A stretch of DNA of 51,349 nucleotides. Source: SFEL01 sp963640685. Lineage in GTDB: Bacteria > Bacillota > Clostridia > Christensenellales > CAG-138. The translations under genes were made by a program, and so were the position numbers. Positions 6,798 through 14,555 of the stretch are shown here, one piece after another (within the stretch, counting starts at the first letter, position 1; every line of letters begins with the position of its first letter). The DNA lies in contig CAVIAA010000013.1 of assembly GCA_963640685.1 (NCBI GenBank), positions 1 to 51,349 on the forward strand, given 5' to 3'. Under the pieces are notes generated by a model. It ran no database searches, was not told the DNA's origin, and saw nothing but the letters and a program-made list of their open reading frames with translations.

Positions 6798-6815
6798 AGT
6801 TAAGGTATATTAACT
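6798..6815. promoter_or_regulatory. Metal-regulator operator, site 4 (feoB leader)
   Basis: AGTTAA-N6-TTAACT, with the same arms as site 3 although 520 bp downstream and inside the operon. The preceding two bases (GC) and the following TT are shared as well, so this is a real repeated element that probably controls feoB separately. Confidence 0.7.
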
Positions 6816-6840
6816 TCAAAGAGGTTTAAGGAGTTTTATT

Positions 6841-9237
6841 ATGAGCAAACAGATCAAGATCGCCCTTGCGGGCAACCCGAACAGCGGCAAAACGACGCTG
6901 TTCAACGCGCTGACGGGTTCAAACCAGTTTGTTGGCAACTGGCCCGGCGTTACAGTTGAAAAGAAGGAAGGACGGCTGAAGAAGCACGACGACGTCGTTA
7001 TAATGGATCTTCCTGGAATATACTCTCTCTCCCCCTATACGCTGGAGGAGGTCGTTGCGAGGAACTACCTCATAAACGACAGGCCGGATGCCATACTGAA
7101 CATAATCGACGGCACCAACCTTGAGCGCAACCTTTACCTGACGACGCAGCTTACTGAGCTCGGCATCCCCGTCGTCATCGCCATCAACATGATGGACGTA
7201 GTTCGCAAGAACGGCGATAAGATAGACACCGAGGAGCTTTCTGCAAAGCTGGGCTGCAAGGTGGTCGAGATATCCGCCCTCAAGGGCGACGGCGTTATGG
7301 AGGCCGCGGAGGCCGCGATAAAGGCCGCGGACGGCTCAAAGACGGTTCCGATGCATACCTTCTCCGGCCCCGTTGAGCACGCCATCGCGCACATCGAGGA
7401 GGCTGCCGTGCATAACATGCCGCTTGAGCAGCAGCGCTGGTATGCGATAAAGATATTCGAGCGGGACGATAAGGTGCTGGAAAAGCTGAACATCTCCGCC
7501 GATGTCATGGAGCATATCGACCAGGATATAGCGGCCGCCGAAAAGGAGCTGGACGACGACGCAGAGAGCATCATCACCAACGAGCGGTATGTATACATCG
7601 CCGAGGTCATAAAGTGCTGCTATAAGAAAAAGAACCGCGGCCAGCTTTCCACCTCGGATAAGATAGACCGCGTAGTTACCAACCGCTGGCTCGGCCTGCC
7701 GATATTCGCGGTGGTAATGTTCCTTGTATATTACCTTGCGATGGTAACGGTCGGCGCATCTGCGACGGACTGGGCAAACGACGGACTGTTCGGCGACGGC
7801 TTCCACCTCTTCGGCATCGACGGCGGCTACGCAGAGCTTTCGGAGGAGTATGCCGAGGCTGCGGCGATAGTTGACGGCTACGATGCCTACGTTGAGGCGA
7901 ACGGCGAGCCGACCGACGGCGAGTTCACCTACGAGGTAGAGGATGAGGAGACGCTGGCGGTTTCCGAGGAGACGGCGACTGTTGCGGATTATGAAGAAGC
8001 GAAGGCCACCCTTGACAGCATCGGCGAGGAGCCAGACCCCGCAAACTACGGCGTATGGGTGCCCGGCGTTCCTGTTCTCGTTGAAAATGCGCTTGATAAG
8101 GGCAACTGCGCGGAGTGGCTGCGCGGGCTGATACTTAACGGCATCGTTGCAGGCGTAGGCGCCGTGCTGGGCTTCGTGCCTCAGATGCTGGTGCTGTTCC
8201 TGCTGCTCGCCTTCCTCGAGGCCTGCGGCTACATGGCGCGTATCGCCTTCGTGCTGGATAGGGTATTCCGCAAGTTCGGCCTCTCCGGCAAGTCCTTCAT
8301 ACCGATGCTCATCGGCACCGGCTGCGGTATCCCCGGCATAATGGCCTCCCGTACCATTGAGAACGAGCGCGACAGGCGCATGACCATAATGACCACGACC
8401 TTTATCCCCTGCGGCGCAAAGGTACCGTTTATCGCCATGATAGCCGGCGCAATATTCGGCGGCTCCGCATGGGTCGCGACCTCCGCGTACTTTATCGGCA
8501 TGGCGGCAATCATAGTCTCCGGCATAATGCTCAAGAAGACCAAGATGTTCGCAGGCGAGCCCGCTCCCTTCGTAATGGAGCTGCCCGCATACCACTGGCC
8601 TACCCTCGGCAACGTGCTCAGGAGCACATGGGAGCGCGGCTGGAGCTTCATTAAGAAGGCCGGCACCATCATACTGCTCTCCACCATATTCGTTTGGTTC
8701 ACCACCTACTTCGGAACCGTGGACGGCAGCTTCAGGATGCTCTCCGAGGACGAGATAAACTACTCCATACTCGCTACCATCGGCAGTGCGATAGCCTGGC
8801 TGTTCAAGCCTCTGGGCTGGGGCAACTGGCAGGCGGTCGTAGCCTCCATAACCGGCCTTATCGCAAAGGAGAACATAGTCGGTACTCTGGGTATACTCTA
8901 TGGCGGCGAGGGCAGCGTATACGCCAGCCTCGCGCAGGCCTTTACACCCGTTACCGCGTATTCCTTCCTCGTGTTCAACCTGCTCTGCGCCCCCTGCTTC
9001 GCGGCTATCGGCGCCATAAAGCGGGAGATGAACAACGCAAAGTGGACCTGGTTCGCGATAGGCTATCAGTGCGGCTTCGCATATGTCGTAGCGCTGATGA
9101 TAAACCAGTTCGGCGGCCTCTTTACCGGCAGCGTGAACGTACTCGGTCTGCTGGTTGCGGTGGCCTTCCTTGCGGGCATCGTGTATATGCTCTTTAAGCC
9201 CTACAAGGAAGCTACCAAGCTGAACGCGAAAATATAA
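6841..9237 (+). CDS. feoB: Ferrous iron transport protein B
   Basis: 798 residues; GTP-dependent Fe(II) uptake across the cytoplasmic membrane. N-terminal G domain: G1 GNPNSGKT at 11-18, G2 in PGVTVE (~35-40), G3 DLPG at 56-59, G4 NMMD at 116-119, G5 SALKG (~145). A helical GDI-like spacer follows to ~280, then the membrane part with the two gate regions (FVPQMLVLFLLLAFLEACGYMARIAFV and the later GWGNWQAVVASITGLIAKENIVGTLG). Conserved cysteines are seen in GTGCGIPG and FIPCGAK. Odd: after the first membrane helix there is a ~70-residue acidic insert (~330-400, rich in Glu, Asp, Ala) in what should be an outside loop. Shine-Dalgarno TTTAAGGAG. The operon has its own operator just upstream. Confidence 0.97.
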   Translation: MSKQIKIALAGNPNSGKTTLFNALTGSNQFVGNWPGVTVEKKEGRLKKHDDVVIMDLPGIYSLSPYTLEEVVARNYLINDRPDAILNIIDGTNLERNLYLTTQLTELGIPVVIAINMMDVVRKNGDKIDTEELSAKLGCKVVEISALKGDGVMEAAEAAIKAADGSKTVPMHTFSGPVEHAIAHIEEAAVHNMPLEQQRWYAIKIFERDDKVLEKLNISADVMEHIDQDIAAAEKELDDDAESIITNERYVYIAEVIKCCYKKKNRGQLSTSDKIDRVVTNRWLGLPIFAVVMFLVYYLAMVTVGASATDWANDGLFGDGFHLFGIDGGYAELSEEYAEAAAIVDGYDAYVEANGEPTDGEFTYEVEDEETLAVSEETATVADYEEAKATLDSIGEEPDPANYGVWVPGVPVLVENALDKGNCAEWLRGLILNGIVAGVGAVLGFVPQMLVLFLLLAFLEACGYMARIAFVLDRVFRKFGLSGKSFIPMLIGTGCGIPGIMASRTIENERDRRMTIMTTTFIPCGAKVPFIAMIAGAIFGGSAWVATSAYFIGMAAIIVSGIMLKKTKMFAGEPAPFVMELPAYHWPTLGNVLRSTWERGWSFIKKAGTIILLSTIFVWFTTYFGTVDGSFRMLSEDEINYSILATIGSAIAWLFKPLGWGNWQAVVASITGLIAKENIVGTLGILYGGEGSVYASLAQAFTPVTAYSFLVFNLLCAPCFAAIGAIKREMNNAKWTWFAIGYQCGFAYVVALMINQFGGLFTGSVNVLGLLVAVAFLAGIVYMLFKPYKEATKLNAKI

Positions 9238-9274
9238 GCGACATAAGCATAAAACACAAAGGGAGGAATGAGCC

Positions 9275-9481
9275 GTGCTTGAATGGATAAGGGCAAACGT
9301 TGGAAATATCATTGCGGTAGCGCTGCTTTCGGCAATAGTGATAGCCATTGTAAACAGCCTTGTTAAGCAGAAGAAGCAGGGAAAGTCCTCCTGCGGCGGC
9401 GGGTGCGCCTCCTGCCCGATGAGCGGCGCCTGCCACAGCGGAAAATGCTGCACAAGTGACCAACGGCAAAGCAAAAAGTGA
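9275..9481 (+). CDS. FeoB-associated Cys-rich membrane protein
   Basis: 68 residues from GTG 9275 (GGGAGG 8 bp upstream). One N-terminal membrane helix (~10-29) is followed by Lys-rich sequence and a cluster of seven cysteines (SCGGGCASCPMSGACHSGKCC). This matches the FeoB-associated Cys-rich family, which in Firmicutes follows feoB much as FeoC does in enterobacteria. Its job is not settled; metal or redox sensing at FeoB is the usual guess. It lies 37 bp after feoB and before a strong terminator, so it is the last gene of the operon. Confidence 0.9.
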   Translation: MLEWIRANVGNIIAVALLSAIVIAIVNSLVKQKKQGKSSCGGGCASCPMSGACHSGKCCTSDQRQSKK

Positions 9482-9510
9482 CACGCCTGATGATATAAAA
9501 AACTGATCAA

Positions 9511-9548
9511 CGGCTGGCCGGCTCAATGAGCCGGCCGCCGTTGTTTTT
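9511..9548 (+). terminator. Terminator of the feo operon
   Basis: Stem GGCCGGCTC (9516-9524) / GAGCCGGCC (9528-9536), flanked by CGGC / GCCG, then TTGTTTTT. Confidence 0.88.
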
Positions 9549-9619
9549 GGGTGAAAACTGTGATAAAATGCAGACAGATGAGGCGGCAATGCCCACAAAA
9601 AACGAAAGGCGGAAGAAAA

Positions 9620-10699
9620 ATGAACTGGTATCGCGAACGTGTCGGCCGCGTGTGCGGCGAAATGAAGGAAGCAGGCATAAACCAGCTGATGGTAAATGAC
9701 TACCACAGCATATATTACCTTACCGGAATAAAGGTCGTTCCGATGGAGCGGTTCTGGGCGCTGCTGATAAACGAGGACGGCAGCACGGTACTCTTTGCAA
9801 ACGTGCTCTTTGCCCTTGGCGAAACCGGCTACGATACCGTCATGCTCACTGATACCGATGACATAACCGCAGCCGTTGCAAGGCACATAAGGCCGGGCAA
9901 AATGGGTGTCGATAAGAACATGACTGCCCGCTTCTTGCTGCCCATGATGGATGCTTGCGGCGGCACAAAAATGGTGCTCGGCTCGGACTGCGTGGATAAC
10001 GTAAGGGCGAGGAAGGACGAGGAGGAAAAGAGGCTTATGCGCCGTGCCTCCGAGATAAACGATATATGCATAGAAAAGGTCGCGGCCTTTATACGCGACG
10101 GTATTACAGAGAAGAAATGCTCGGAATACCTCGACAGGTGCTATGCCGAGTTCGGCTGCGAGGGGCTTGCGTTTGAATCCATAGTGTCCTTCGGCGCGAA
10201 CGCCGCAGACCCGCACCACAGGGCGGACGATACGGTAATTAAAGAGGGCGACTGCATAGTAATAGACATAGGCTGCGTAAAGGACGGCTACTGCTCTGAC
10301 ATGACCCGCACGTATTTCTGGAAAAAGGCCGATCCCAAGCATATCGCGCTGCATAACCTTGTTCGCGAGGCAAACGAAAGGGCGGAGAAGCTGATACGCC
10401 CGGGCGTCCGCTTCTGCGATATTGACGCCGAGGCGAGGAATTACATTGCCGCCGCCGGCTACGGTGAGAACTTCACCCACAGGCTGGGTCACTTCATAGG
10501 CATGGAGGACCACGAAAAGGGCGATGTAAGCTCCGCAAATACCGCCGTCGTAAAGCCGGATATGGTGTTCTCGATAGAGCCCGGCGTATACCTCACCGGC
10601 GAGTTCGGCGCCCGCGTTGAGGATCTCGTTATCGCAACCGAGGACGGCTGCGAGCTGCTGAACCACGTCGATAAAAACTATAAGATACTCGGCAGATGA
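9620..10699 (+). CDS. M24 family metallopeptidase (Xaa-Pro aminopeptidase/dipeptidase-like)
   Basis: 359 residues from ATG 9620 (AGGCGGAAG upstream); an in-frame ATG at 9551 would add 23 basic residues without support. N-terminal ~125 residues form the creatinase/prolidase lead domain (YHSIYYLTGI). The C-terminal pita-bread domain holds all five dinuclear-metal ligands: Asp216, Asp227 (IDIGCVKDGYCSDMTRTYF), His291 (HRLGHFIGMEDH), Glu320 (SIEPGVYL) and Glu334 (RVEDLV). It should cleave proline-containing peptides in the cytoplasm. Its stop overlaps the start of the DUF3842 gene (ATGA), so they are translated together, a pairing whose meaning I cannot state. Exact dipeptide preference is unknown. 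Confidence 0.92.
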   Translation: MNWYRERVGRVCGEMKEAGINQLMVNDYHSIYYLTGIKVVPMERFWALLINEDGSTVLFANVLFALGETGYDTVMLTDTDDITAAVARHIRPGKMGVDKNMTARFLLPMMDACGGTKMVLGSDCVDNVRARKDEEEKRLMRRASEINDICIEKVAAFIRDGITEKKCSEYLDRCYAEFGCEGLAFESIVSFGANAADPHHRADDTVIKEGDCIVIDIGCVKDGYCSDMTRTYFWKKADPKHIALHNLVREANERAEKLIRPGVRFCDIDAEARNYIAAAGYGENFTHRLGHFIGMEDHEKGDVSSANTAVVKPDMVFSIEPGVYLTGEFGARVEDLVIATEDGCELLNHVDKNYKILGR

Positions 10700-11145
10700 T
10701 GAGGGACAGACTTAATATACTCGTTATCGACGGGCAAGGGGGCAAGCTGGGCTGCCAGCTCGTAAGGTCGATACTTGAAAAATACCCGAATGCGCAGCTG
10801 ACCGCCGTCGGCACCAACTCGGCTGCCGCAGCGGCAATGGCAAAGGCGGGGGCGCACAGGGCTGCCGCCGGCGAAAACCCGGTCGTTGTCGCCTGCCGCG
10901 GGGCGGATATAATAATCGGCCCGATAGGAATCGTGATAGCGGATTCGCTGCTCGGCGAGATAACGCCCGCCATGGCGATAGCCGTTGCCCGTTCAAGCGC
11001 CGCGCGGATACTCATACCCGCAAACCGCTGCGAAAACCTCGTTGCGGGGGTGCCCGATCTTTCCCTTTCCGCGCTCATAGCGGACGCTATGAACAAGCTG
11101 GATGCGCTGATACAAAATTCATGCTTGCAGGGCGGCGTGTTTTAG
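10696..11145 (+). CDS. DUF3842 family protein
   Basis: 149 residues, starting in an ATGA overlap with the peptidase gene. The N-terminus (LNILVIDGQGGKLGCQLVRSILEKYP) looks like a Rossmann-type strand-loop-helix with GQGGKLG, followed by TAVGTNSAAAAAMAKAGAHRAAAGENPVVVACRGADIIIGPIGIVIADSLLGEITPAMAIAVA. This is the pattern of DUF3842, a small family of unknown function in Clostridia. It is well conserved in sequence style and so probably functional; no catalytic residue can be proposed. No separate promoter is seen between it and the S component at 11312. Confidence 0.8.
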   Translation: MMRDRLNILVIDGQGGKLGCQLVRSILEKYPNAQLTAVGTNSAAAAAMAKAGAHRAAAGENPVVVACRGADIIIGPIGIVIADSLLGEITPAMAIAVARSSAARILIPANRCENLVAGVPDLSLSALIADAMNKLDALIQNSCLQGGVF

Positions 11146-11311
11146 TGTAGTATAGTCACGTGCGCTACTCACGAAGATGGCGGCGGGGCAGAAGCTCCCG
11201 GCGGGCTGTGTCCGCAAAAACAACAGCGATTTTAATTTTTTACGATGTCATGAAGGCGTCGCTTTTCCGGCAGGAGAGGCGGCGCTTTTTATGTCGTCTG
11301 AAAGGAGCCTT
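11146..11311 (+). other. Leader region before the ECF S-component gene
   Basis: 166 bases without a convincing gene. It holds a small hairpin CGTG/CACG (~11158-11174) and a second with GGGGC / GCTCC arms (~11186-11199). I tried to match TPP, FMN, THF, cobalamin, preQ1, ZTP and Moco riboswitch cores by eye and found none. Because S components are often riboswitch-controlled, an unlisted structured leader remains possible. The downstream ribosome site AAAGGAG precedes ATG 11312. Confidence 0.3.
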
Positions 11312-11842
11312 ATGAAAAACACAAAAGTACGAACCGTTGTCTTTGCCGCGGCCTTTCTTGCGCTTGCGCTGGTGCTGCCGTTTTTAACCGGGCAGATACC
11401 CCAAATAGGCATAATGCTTTCGCCTATGCATATTCCGGTGCTGCTCTGCGGCTTCGTCTGCGGCTGGCCGTGGGGGCTGGCCGTGGGCTTTGTAGCCCCG
11501 CTGCTGCGCTCCTCCGTGTTCGGCATGCCTGTCATGTATCCAATGGCCGTTTGCATGGCGGCGGAGCTTGCCTCATACGGCGCGATAGCCGGGCTTATGT
11601 ACCGCAGGCTGCCGAAAAGCAAGGCCAACATATACCTTTCGCTTATATTTGCAATGGTGGCCGGTCGGCTGGTATGGGGAGCGGCGAGGTTCCTTTGCAG
11701 CGGGCTGGATCCGAGCAGCTTCGGCCTTGCTGCCTTCTGGGCGGGGGCGGTGACCGGAGCGATCCCCGGCATAATATTGCAGATAGTGCTCATTCCGCTG
11801 CTGGTTATGGCTCTTGAAAGGGCAAAGCTGATATCAAAATAA
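11312..11842 (+). CDS. ECF transporter S component (vitamin uptake)
   Basis: 176 residues from ATG 11312 (AAAGGAG 5 bp upstream). Five to six membrane helices: ~7-27, 33-55 (MLSPMHIPVLLCGFVCGWPWGLAVGF), 57-90, 105-125, 140-168. The MHIPVLLCGFVCG stretch with a following GLAVGFVAPLLRS is typical of substrate-binding S units of energy-coupling-factor transporters, which capture a vitamin and dock onto a shared EcfAA'T module encoded elsewhere. The ligand (pantothenate, folate, thiamine precursor, queuosine precursor and others) cannot be decided: no biosynthetic partner gene or known riboswitch is adjacent. Confidence 0.82.
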   Translation: MKNTKVRTVVFAAAFLALALVLPFLTGQIPQIGIMLSPMHIPVLLCGFVCGWPWGLAVGFVAPLLRSSVFGMPVMYPMAVCMAAELASYGAIAGLMYRRLPKSKANIYLSLIFAMVAGRLVWGAARFLCSGLDPSSFGLAAFWAGAVTGAIPGIILQIVLIPLLVMALERAKLISK

Positions 11843-11848
11843 AAAAGC

Positions 11849-11883
11849 GGGCGCATACGGTGATCCGTATGCGCCCCTCGTCT
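11849..11883 (+). terminator. Terminator after the S-component gene
   Basis: Perfect 12-bp stem GGGCGCATACGG (11849-11860) / CCGTATGCGCCC (11865-11876) with A6 before it; the T tract after it is weak (CTCGTCTT). Confidence 0.75.
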
Positions 11884-11983
11884 TGAACTTCAAAAATTTC
11901 TCCGCGCCATGGCAAATTCAGTTGCCGCAGCCGGGCTTTTCCGGCCGAACGGCTCGTTAAATGGCGGTCGTGCCAGATCCTGC

Positions 11984-12184
11984 TTAACCGGCGTATTCCC
12001 ACCAGTAGTCCTCGGCGTCCTCAAAATACTCAAAGGCATCGTAGTTGGCGTCGTAAAAGTCCTCCGGATCAGTGTAATCCGCCGCGTTATACGGGTCGCT
12101 ATATTTGTACGTTTTGCCGGATGATTTGCTGGTTTTAGGCCACCAATCCGGCGTTGGCGACGGCGATGGCGTGGCGTGTACCAT
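11984..12184 (-). pseudogene. C-terminal remnant of an acidic secreted-type protein, cut at the element edge
   Basis: 66 residues: a Ser/Thr/Pro start (ATPSPSPTPDWWPKTSKSSG) followed by an acidic, aromatic-rich end (DPYNAADYTDPEDFYDANYD..DAEDYWWEYAG). Short clostridial lipoproteins often end exactly this way after a Thr/Pro linker and start with a signal peptide. Here the signal is missing and no ribosome site precedes the first ATG; the upstream bases belong to the mobile-element remnant. I read it as a truncated gene whose 5' end was lost when the element arrived or decayed. It could still be a complete but odd small ORF. Confidence 0.55.
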
Positions 12185-12219
12185 AAAAGACCATTTTGCA
12201 TCTTTAAGGGCAGTCTCCC

Positions 12220-12540
12220 TCAGCTCGCGTATACACCGATTTTTTCTTGCTCTTCAGGTGTTGGAACATAAAACGGAATTTGCGCCAAACCATCCGCGTT
12301 AATTGCTGGGTAACCCGTACCGGTGCTTCTCATCATTGCTTCTCGCGAGAACTGCTCCGATGAAATCTGTTCGTAAACAAAAATCGGATTACAATCAGAA
12401 CAGCGGATTTGTGCATACCCAGTTGAAGCTACAACCGGAACATCAAAAATATCTCTAAAAAGGTAATTGTTCTTTTGATATGGTCTAACCATTTGAAATG
12501 ATCACGGAACGCTCACCCCCTTCAAGTTGCAAGTTTCCAT
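12220..12540 (-). pseudogene. hsdS: Fragment of a type I restriction specificity subunit (HsdS), frameshifted
   Basis: The readable part (MVRPYQKNNYLFRDIFDVPV..GLAQIPFYVPTPEEQEKIG) is a target-recognition domain end with the family-typical I-P-x-Y-V-P-x-x-E-E-Q-E-K-I. Just upstream, in another frame, NLQLEGGERSVIISNG fits the same domain, so a frameshift lies near 12490. Both the N-terminal half and the second recognition domain are missing, and no HsdM or HsdR is nearby. A dead leftover, probably carried in with the element. Confidence 0.75.
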
Positions 12541-12579
12541 TTTGATTATAGCAAAGGAATAGTACGATAAAACGGACAG

Positions 12580-13008
12580 TTAGGTGTTTGGGTCGCTGTC
12601 AGTCGCTTTATATTTCTTCGGTGTGTATTTCTCGACATTACGAGCTTTGGACTCCCAGTAAATATCCTGCAATGCCTTCATCACAGCATCCTTGTCCTGT
12701 TCGGACAGTGTGCCTCCGGCAAATAGACCCGACATACCATCAATCAAGTCCTGCGCCTGTTTCATTCCACGAGTGCCATATTGCTCGGATGCCTGAACGA
12801 CAAACGCATCGTCCTCGCTCAGAAAGTAATTGATGTCAACACCGAAGAAGTCAGCGATTTTCTTGTAGTTATCCCTTGTCCGAGGGAAAGAAAGATTGTT
12901 TTCGTACCGGGTGATCATGCGTCTGTTGATACCTAAACCGTCAGCTACCTGCTGCTGAGTCAAGTTCTTTTTTTCTCGCTCTGCCTTGAACTTCTCACCG
13001 AATGTCAT
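12580..13008 (-). CDS. XRE-family transcriptional regulator (element repressor, ImmR-like)
   Basis: 142 residues from ATG 13008, with AGGAG about 11 bp upstream; a GTG four codons earlier sits too close to that site. N-terminal helix-turn-helix at ~3-60 (FKAEREKKNLTQQQVADGLGINRRMITRYENNLSFPRTRDNYKKIADFFGV), then a C-terminal region (~70-142) that may dimerise or be the protease target. Divergently placed from the ImmA/IrrE protease gene, as in the ICEBs1 ImmR/ImmA switch, where the protease cleaves the repressor to induce the element. Operator half-sites lie in the shared intergenic region. Confidence 0.88.
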   Translation of the reverse strand: MTFGEKFKAEREKKNLTQQQVADGLGINRRMITRYENNLSFPRTRDNYKKIADFFGVDINYFLSEDDAFVVQASEQYGTRGMKQAQDLIDGMSGLFAGGTLSEQDKDAVMKALQDIYWESKARNVEKYTPKKYKATDSDPNT

Positions 13009-13051
13009 TTTGGTAATCACTCCTGTTCACAAAAAGTTTGCGACATTGAAT

Positions 13052-13159
13052 TGCTCAGACCTATTGACAAGAGCATTTCAAATGCGTATAATAATGCTGT
13101 GAGTATTTCAACTACTCATATTCTACTCGGAACTGCTCATCCTGTCAAGGGGTTGAGCA
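13052..13159. promoter_or_regulatory. Element control region: strong promoter and repeated operator half-sites
   Basis: A near-perfect promoter TTGACA (13064-13069)-N17-TATAAT (13087-13092) reads toward the ImmA/IrrE side. Half-sites of the form TRCTCA / TGAGYA surround it: 13052-13057, an inverted pair TGAGTA-N7-TACTCA at 13100-13118, TGCTCA at 13134-13139 and TGAGCA at 13154-13159. This is the expected layout for XRE repressor binding. Confidence 0.65.
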
Positions 13160-13245
13160 AAAATACAAGAAAAAGTTACAATTCACGGCTGCGGTTTCCC
13201 CGTAACCCAGCCGTGAATCTGGGAAACGGAGTGAGGATTGCAAAA

Positions 13246-13500
13246 ATGGAGTGTCAATGCAGGAAAGCCTATGTGTCGGTGAATGTGGATGTTGACGAAG
13301 AAGGAACGGTGCATCCCCGTTTTATCCGATGGAAGAACGGTCTGATTTTTCAGATCGATCAGATTCTTTACAAATGCCGTGCCAGCTCTAAGAAAGTTGG
13401 CGGCGGTGGTATTCGCTACACCGTCATGATTCGAGGAAAGGAGTCTTTTCTGTTTCATGAAGGAGACAAATGGTTTGTCGAAGCAAAGGAGGGCAGCTAA
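13246..13500 (+). CDS. Small protein between repressor and protease, unknown function
   Basis: 84 residues from ATG 13246, with GGAGTGAGG just upstream; a longer frame back to 13051 runs through the promoter and operators and is unlikely. Sequence: MECQCRKAYVSVNVDVDEEG, then a basic beta-rich body (GLIFQIDQILYKCRASSKK..IRYTVMIRGKESFLFHEGDKWFVEA). Its stop overlaps the protease start (TAATG), so the two are translated together. Similar small proteins sit in front of ImmA/IrrE proteases in firmicute elements; I know of no assigned function. Confidence 0.7.
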   Translation: MECQCRKAYVSVNVDVDEEGTVHPRFIRWKNGLIFQIDQILYKCRASSKKVGGGGIRYTVMIRGKESFLFHEGDKWFVEAKEGS

Positions 13501-14231
13501 TGATTTTATCCCACAAGGAAATAGAAGAAATTGCCGCAGCCGTAACAGAGGACTTTAACGAGTTCTTTTTTGGCTCTCAGGTTGAAGAAGTCCAAGCTCC
13601 AAGGGCTACGCCCATTGACCAGCTTGCAAAGGACTATCTCGGTCTTACCGTATCTTTTGCAAAGCTGTCGAAGGACGGGAGCATCTGCGGACTTACGGCT
13701 TATGCCGATACAGAGTACGCAGTTGAGGACGGAGGCACTATCCGCAAACTTGCACTCAGGCAAAATCAAGTTTTGCTGGATGAGAGCTTTATTCAGCCCG
13801 GACAAGTTCGGGCGCTTTGCGGAAAACGCAGATTCACATTGGCGCATGAGTGCGCCCATCAGATTCTCTATCAGATGGAGAGTGATGATGTCAAACAGGC
13901 TTGCAGAAAGAAATACGCTGCAAGGACAGCCTACTCCCTCCGGGACTTGAAGACTCGTGAGGATTGGAATGAGTGGCAAGCAAATGTACTGGGGGCGGCA
14001 CTCCTGATGCCGCAGAAGGAAATTGACCTTGCCATGTGGTTTTTTGCCGGAGGCAGAAAACTCAAGTGCTACGAAGGGCGTTTCAGCTACAATGACAGGC
14101 TGACATTGACAAGGCTTTGTGGGCAACTCGGTGTCTCGAAGTCTGCCGCCGTAATCCGGCTCAGGCAGCTCGGCTACCTTGAAGATCTGGCATACAGTGA
14201 CTATGCCGATCCGTTGGAGGTGTTGACATGA
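13500..14231 (+). CDS. ImmA/IrrE-family metallo-endopeptidase
   Basis: 243 residues from the ATG at 13500, which overlaps the previous stop. It holds the zinc motif HECAH (in RRFTLAHECAHQILY, ~117) and the third ligand Glu in NEWQANVLGAALLMP (~160), the arrangement of ImmA/IrrE (peptidase M78) proteins. A C-terminal helical part (LTLTRLCGQLGVSKSAAVIRLRQLGYL) may recognise the substrate. In ICEBs1 the homologue cleaves the element repressor when damage or quorum signals arrive; here it probably cleaves the XRE protein at 12580-13008. All catalytic residues are intact, so the switch may outlive the element's mobility. Confidence 0.9.
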   Translation: MILSHKEIEEIAAAVTEDFNEFFFGSQVEEVQAPRATPIDQLAKDYLGLTVSFAKLSKDGSICGLTAYADTEYAVEDGGTIRKLALRQNQVLLDESFIQPGQVRALCGKRRFTLAHECAHQILYQMESDDVKQACRKKYAARTAYSLRDLKTREDWNEWQANVLGAALLMPQKEIDLAMWFFAGGRKLKCYEGRFSYNDRLTLTRLCGQLGVSKSAAVIRLRQLGYLEDLAYSDYADPLEVLT

Positions 14232-14356
14232 AGCGAAACATCCGCGTCAAAGACCCTTCCCCGGAAATGCTTGTCAAGATCAGACGGGCGCGTCACGCCA
14301 TCTCATCACAAGAGATGAGAATTATCAAATGCCCATACTCAGGCAACCATCAATGA
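14228..14356 (+). CDS. Short zinc-ribbon-like ORF, probably truncated
   Basis: 42 residues starting in an ATGA overlap with the protease stop: MKRNIRVKDPSPEMLVKIRR..HAISSQEMRIIKCPYSGNHQ. The end KCPYSG looks like the first knuckle of a zinc ribbon (KCPYCG) whose second cysteine is Ser and whose remainder is lost. Similar proteins accompany ImmA/IrrE in firmicute elements. Likely a decayed gene. Confidence 0.5.
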   Translation: MKRNIRVKDPSPEMLVKIRRARHAISSQEMRIIKCPYSGNHQ

Positions 14357-14555
14357 TAACTTCGTAAACCTTCTGGCGAGTATGTAAAGCAAAGGTCGAA
14401 GGTTCCGAAATGAATCTTTTTTGTGAACAAAGCAAATAAGGCTGGAATCTTGGTTGAAGATGTGCTATAATAAGCATGGACAAAATCAGTGAACACCACT
14501 GCCTACATTTAGTTTTCGGGCTTTCTGACCGGAATAATGTAAGGAGTGGCGTTTT
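14357..14555. other. Intergenic remnant
   Basis: 200 AT-rich bases between the zinc-ribbon ORF and the recombinase. A TATAAT at 14466-14471 lacks a convincing -35. No gene or RNA recognised. Confidence 0.4.

Noticed and set aside
7336..9510. A 724-codon minus-strand frame opposite feoB
   Set aside because: Shadow of feoB; composition is low-complexity and no domain is seen.
11146..11311. TPP, FMN, THF or Moco riboswitch before the S component
   Set aside because: None of the conserved cores could be matched by eye; kept only as an unassigned leader.
13051..13245. N-terminal extension of the small protein before the ImmA/IrrE gene
   Set aside because: It would translate the promoter and repressor operators; ATG 13246 has a ribosome site.
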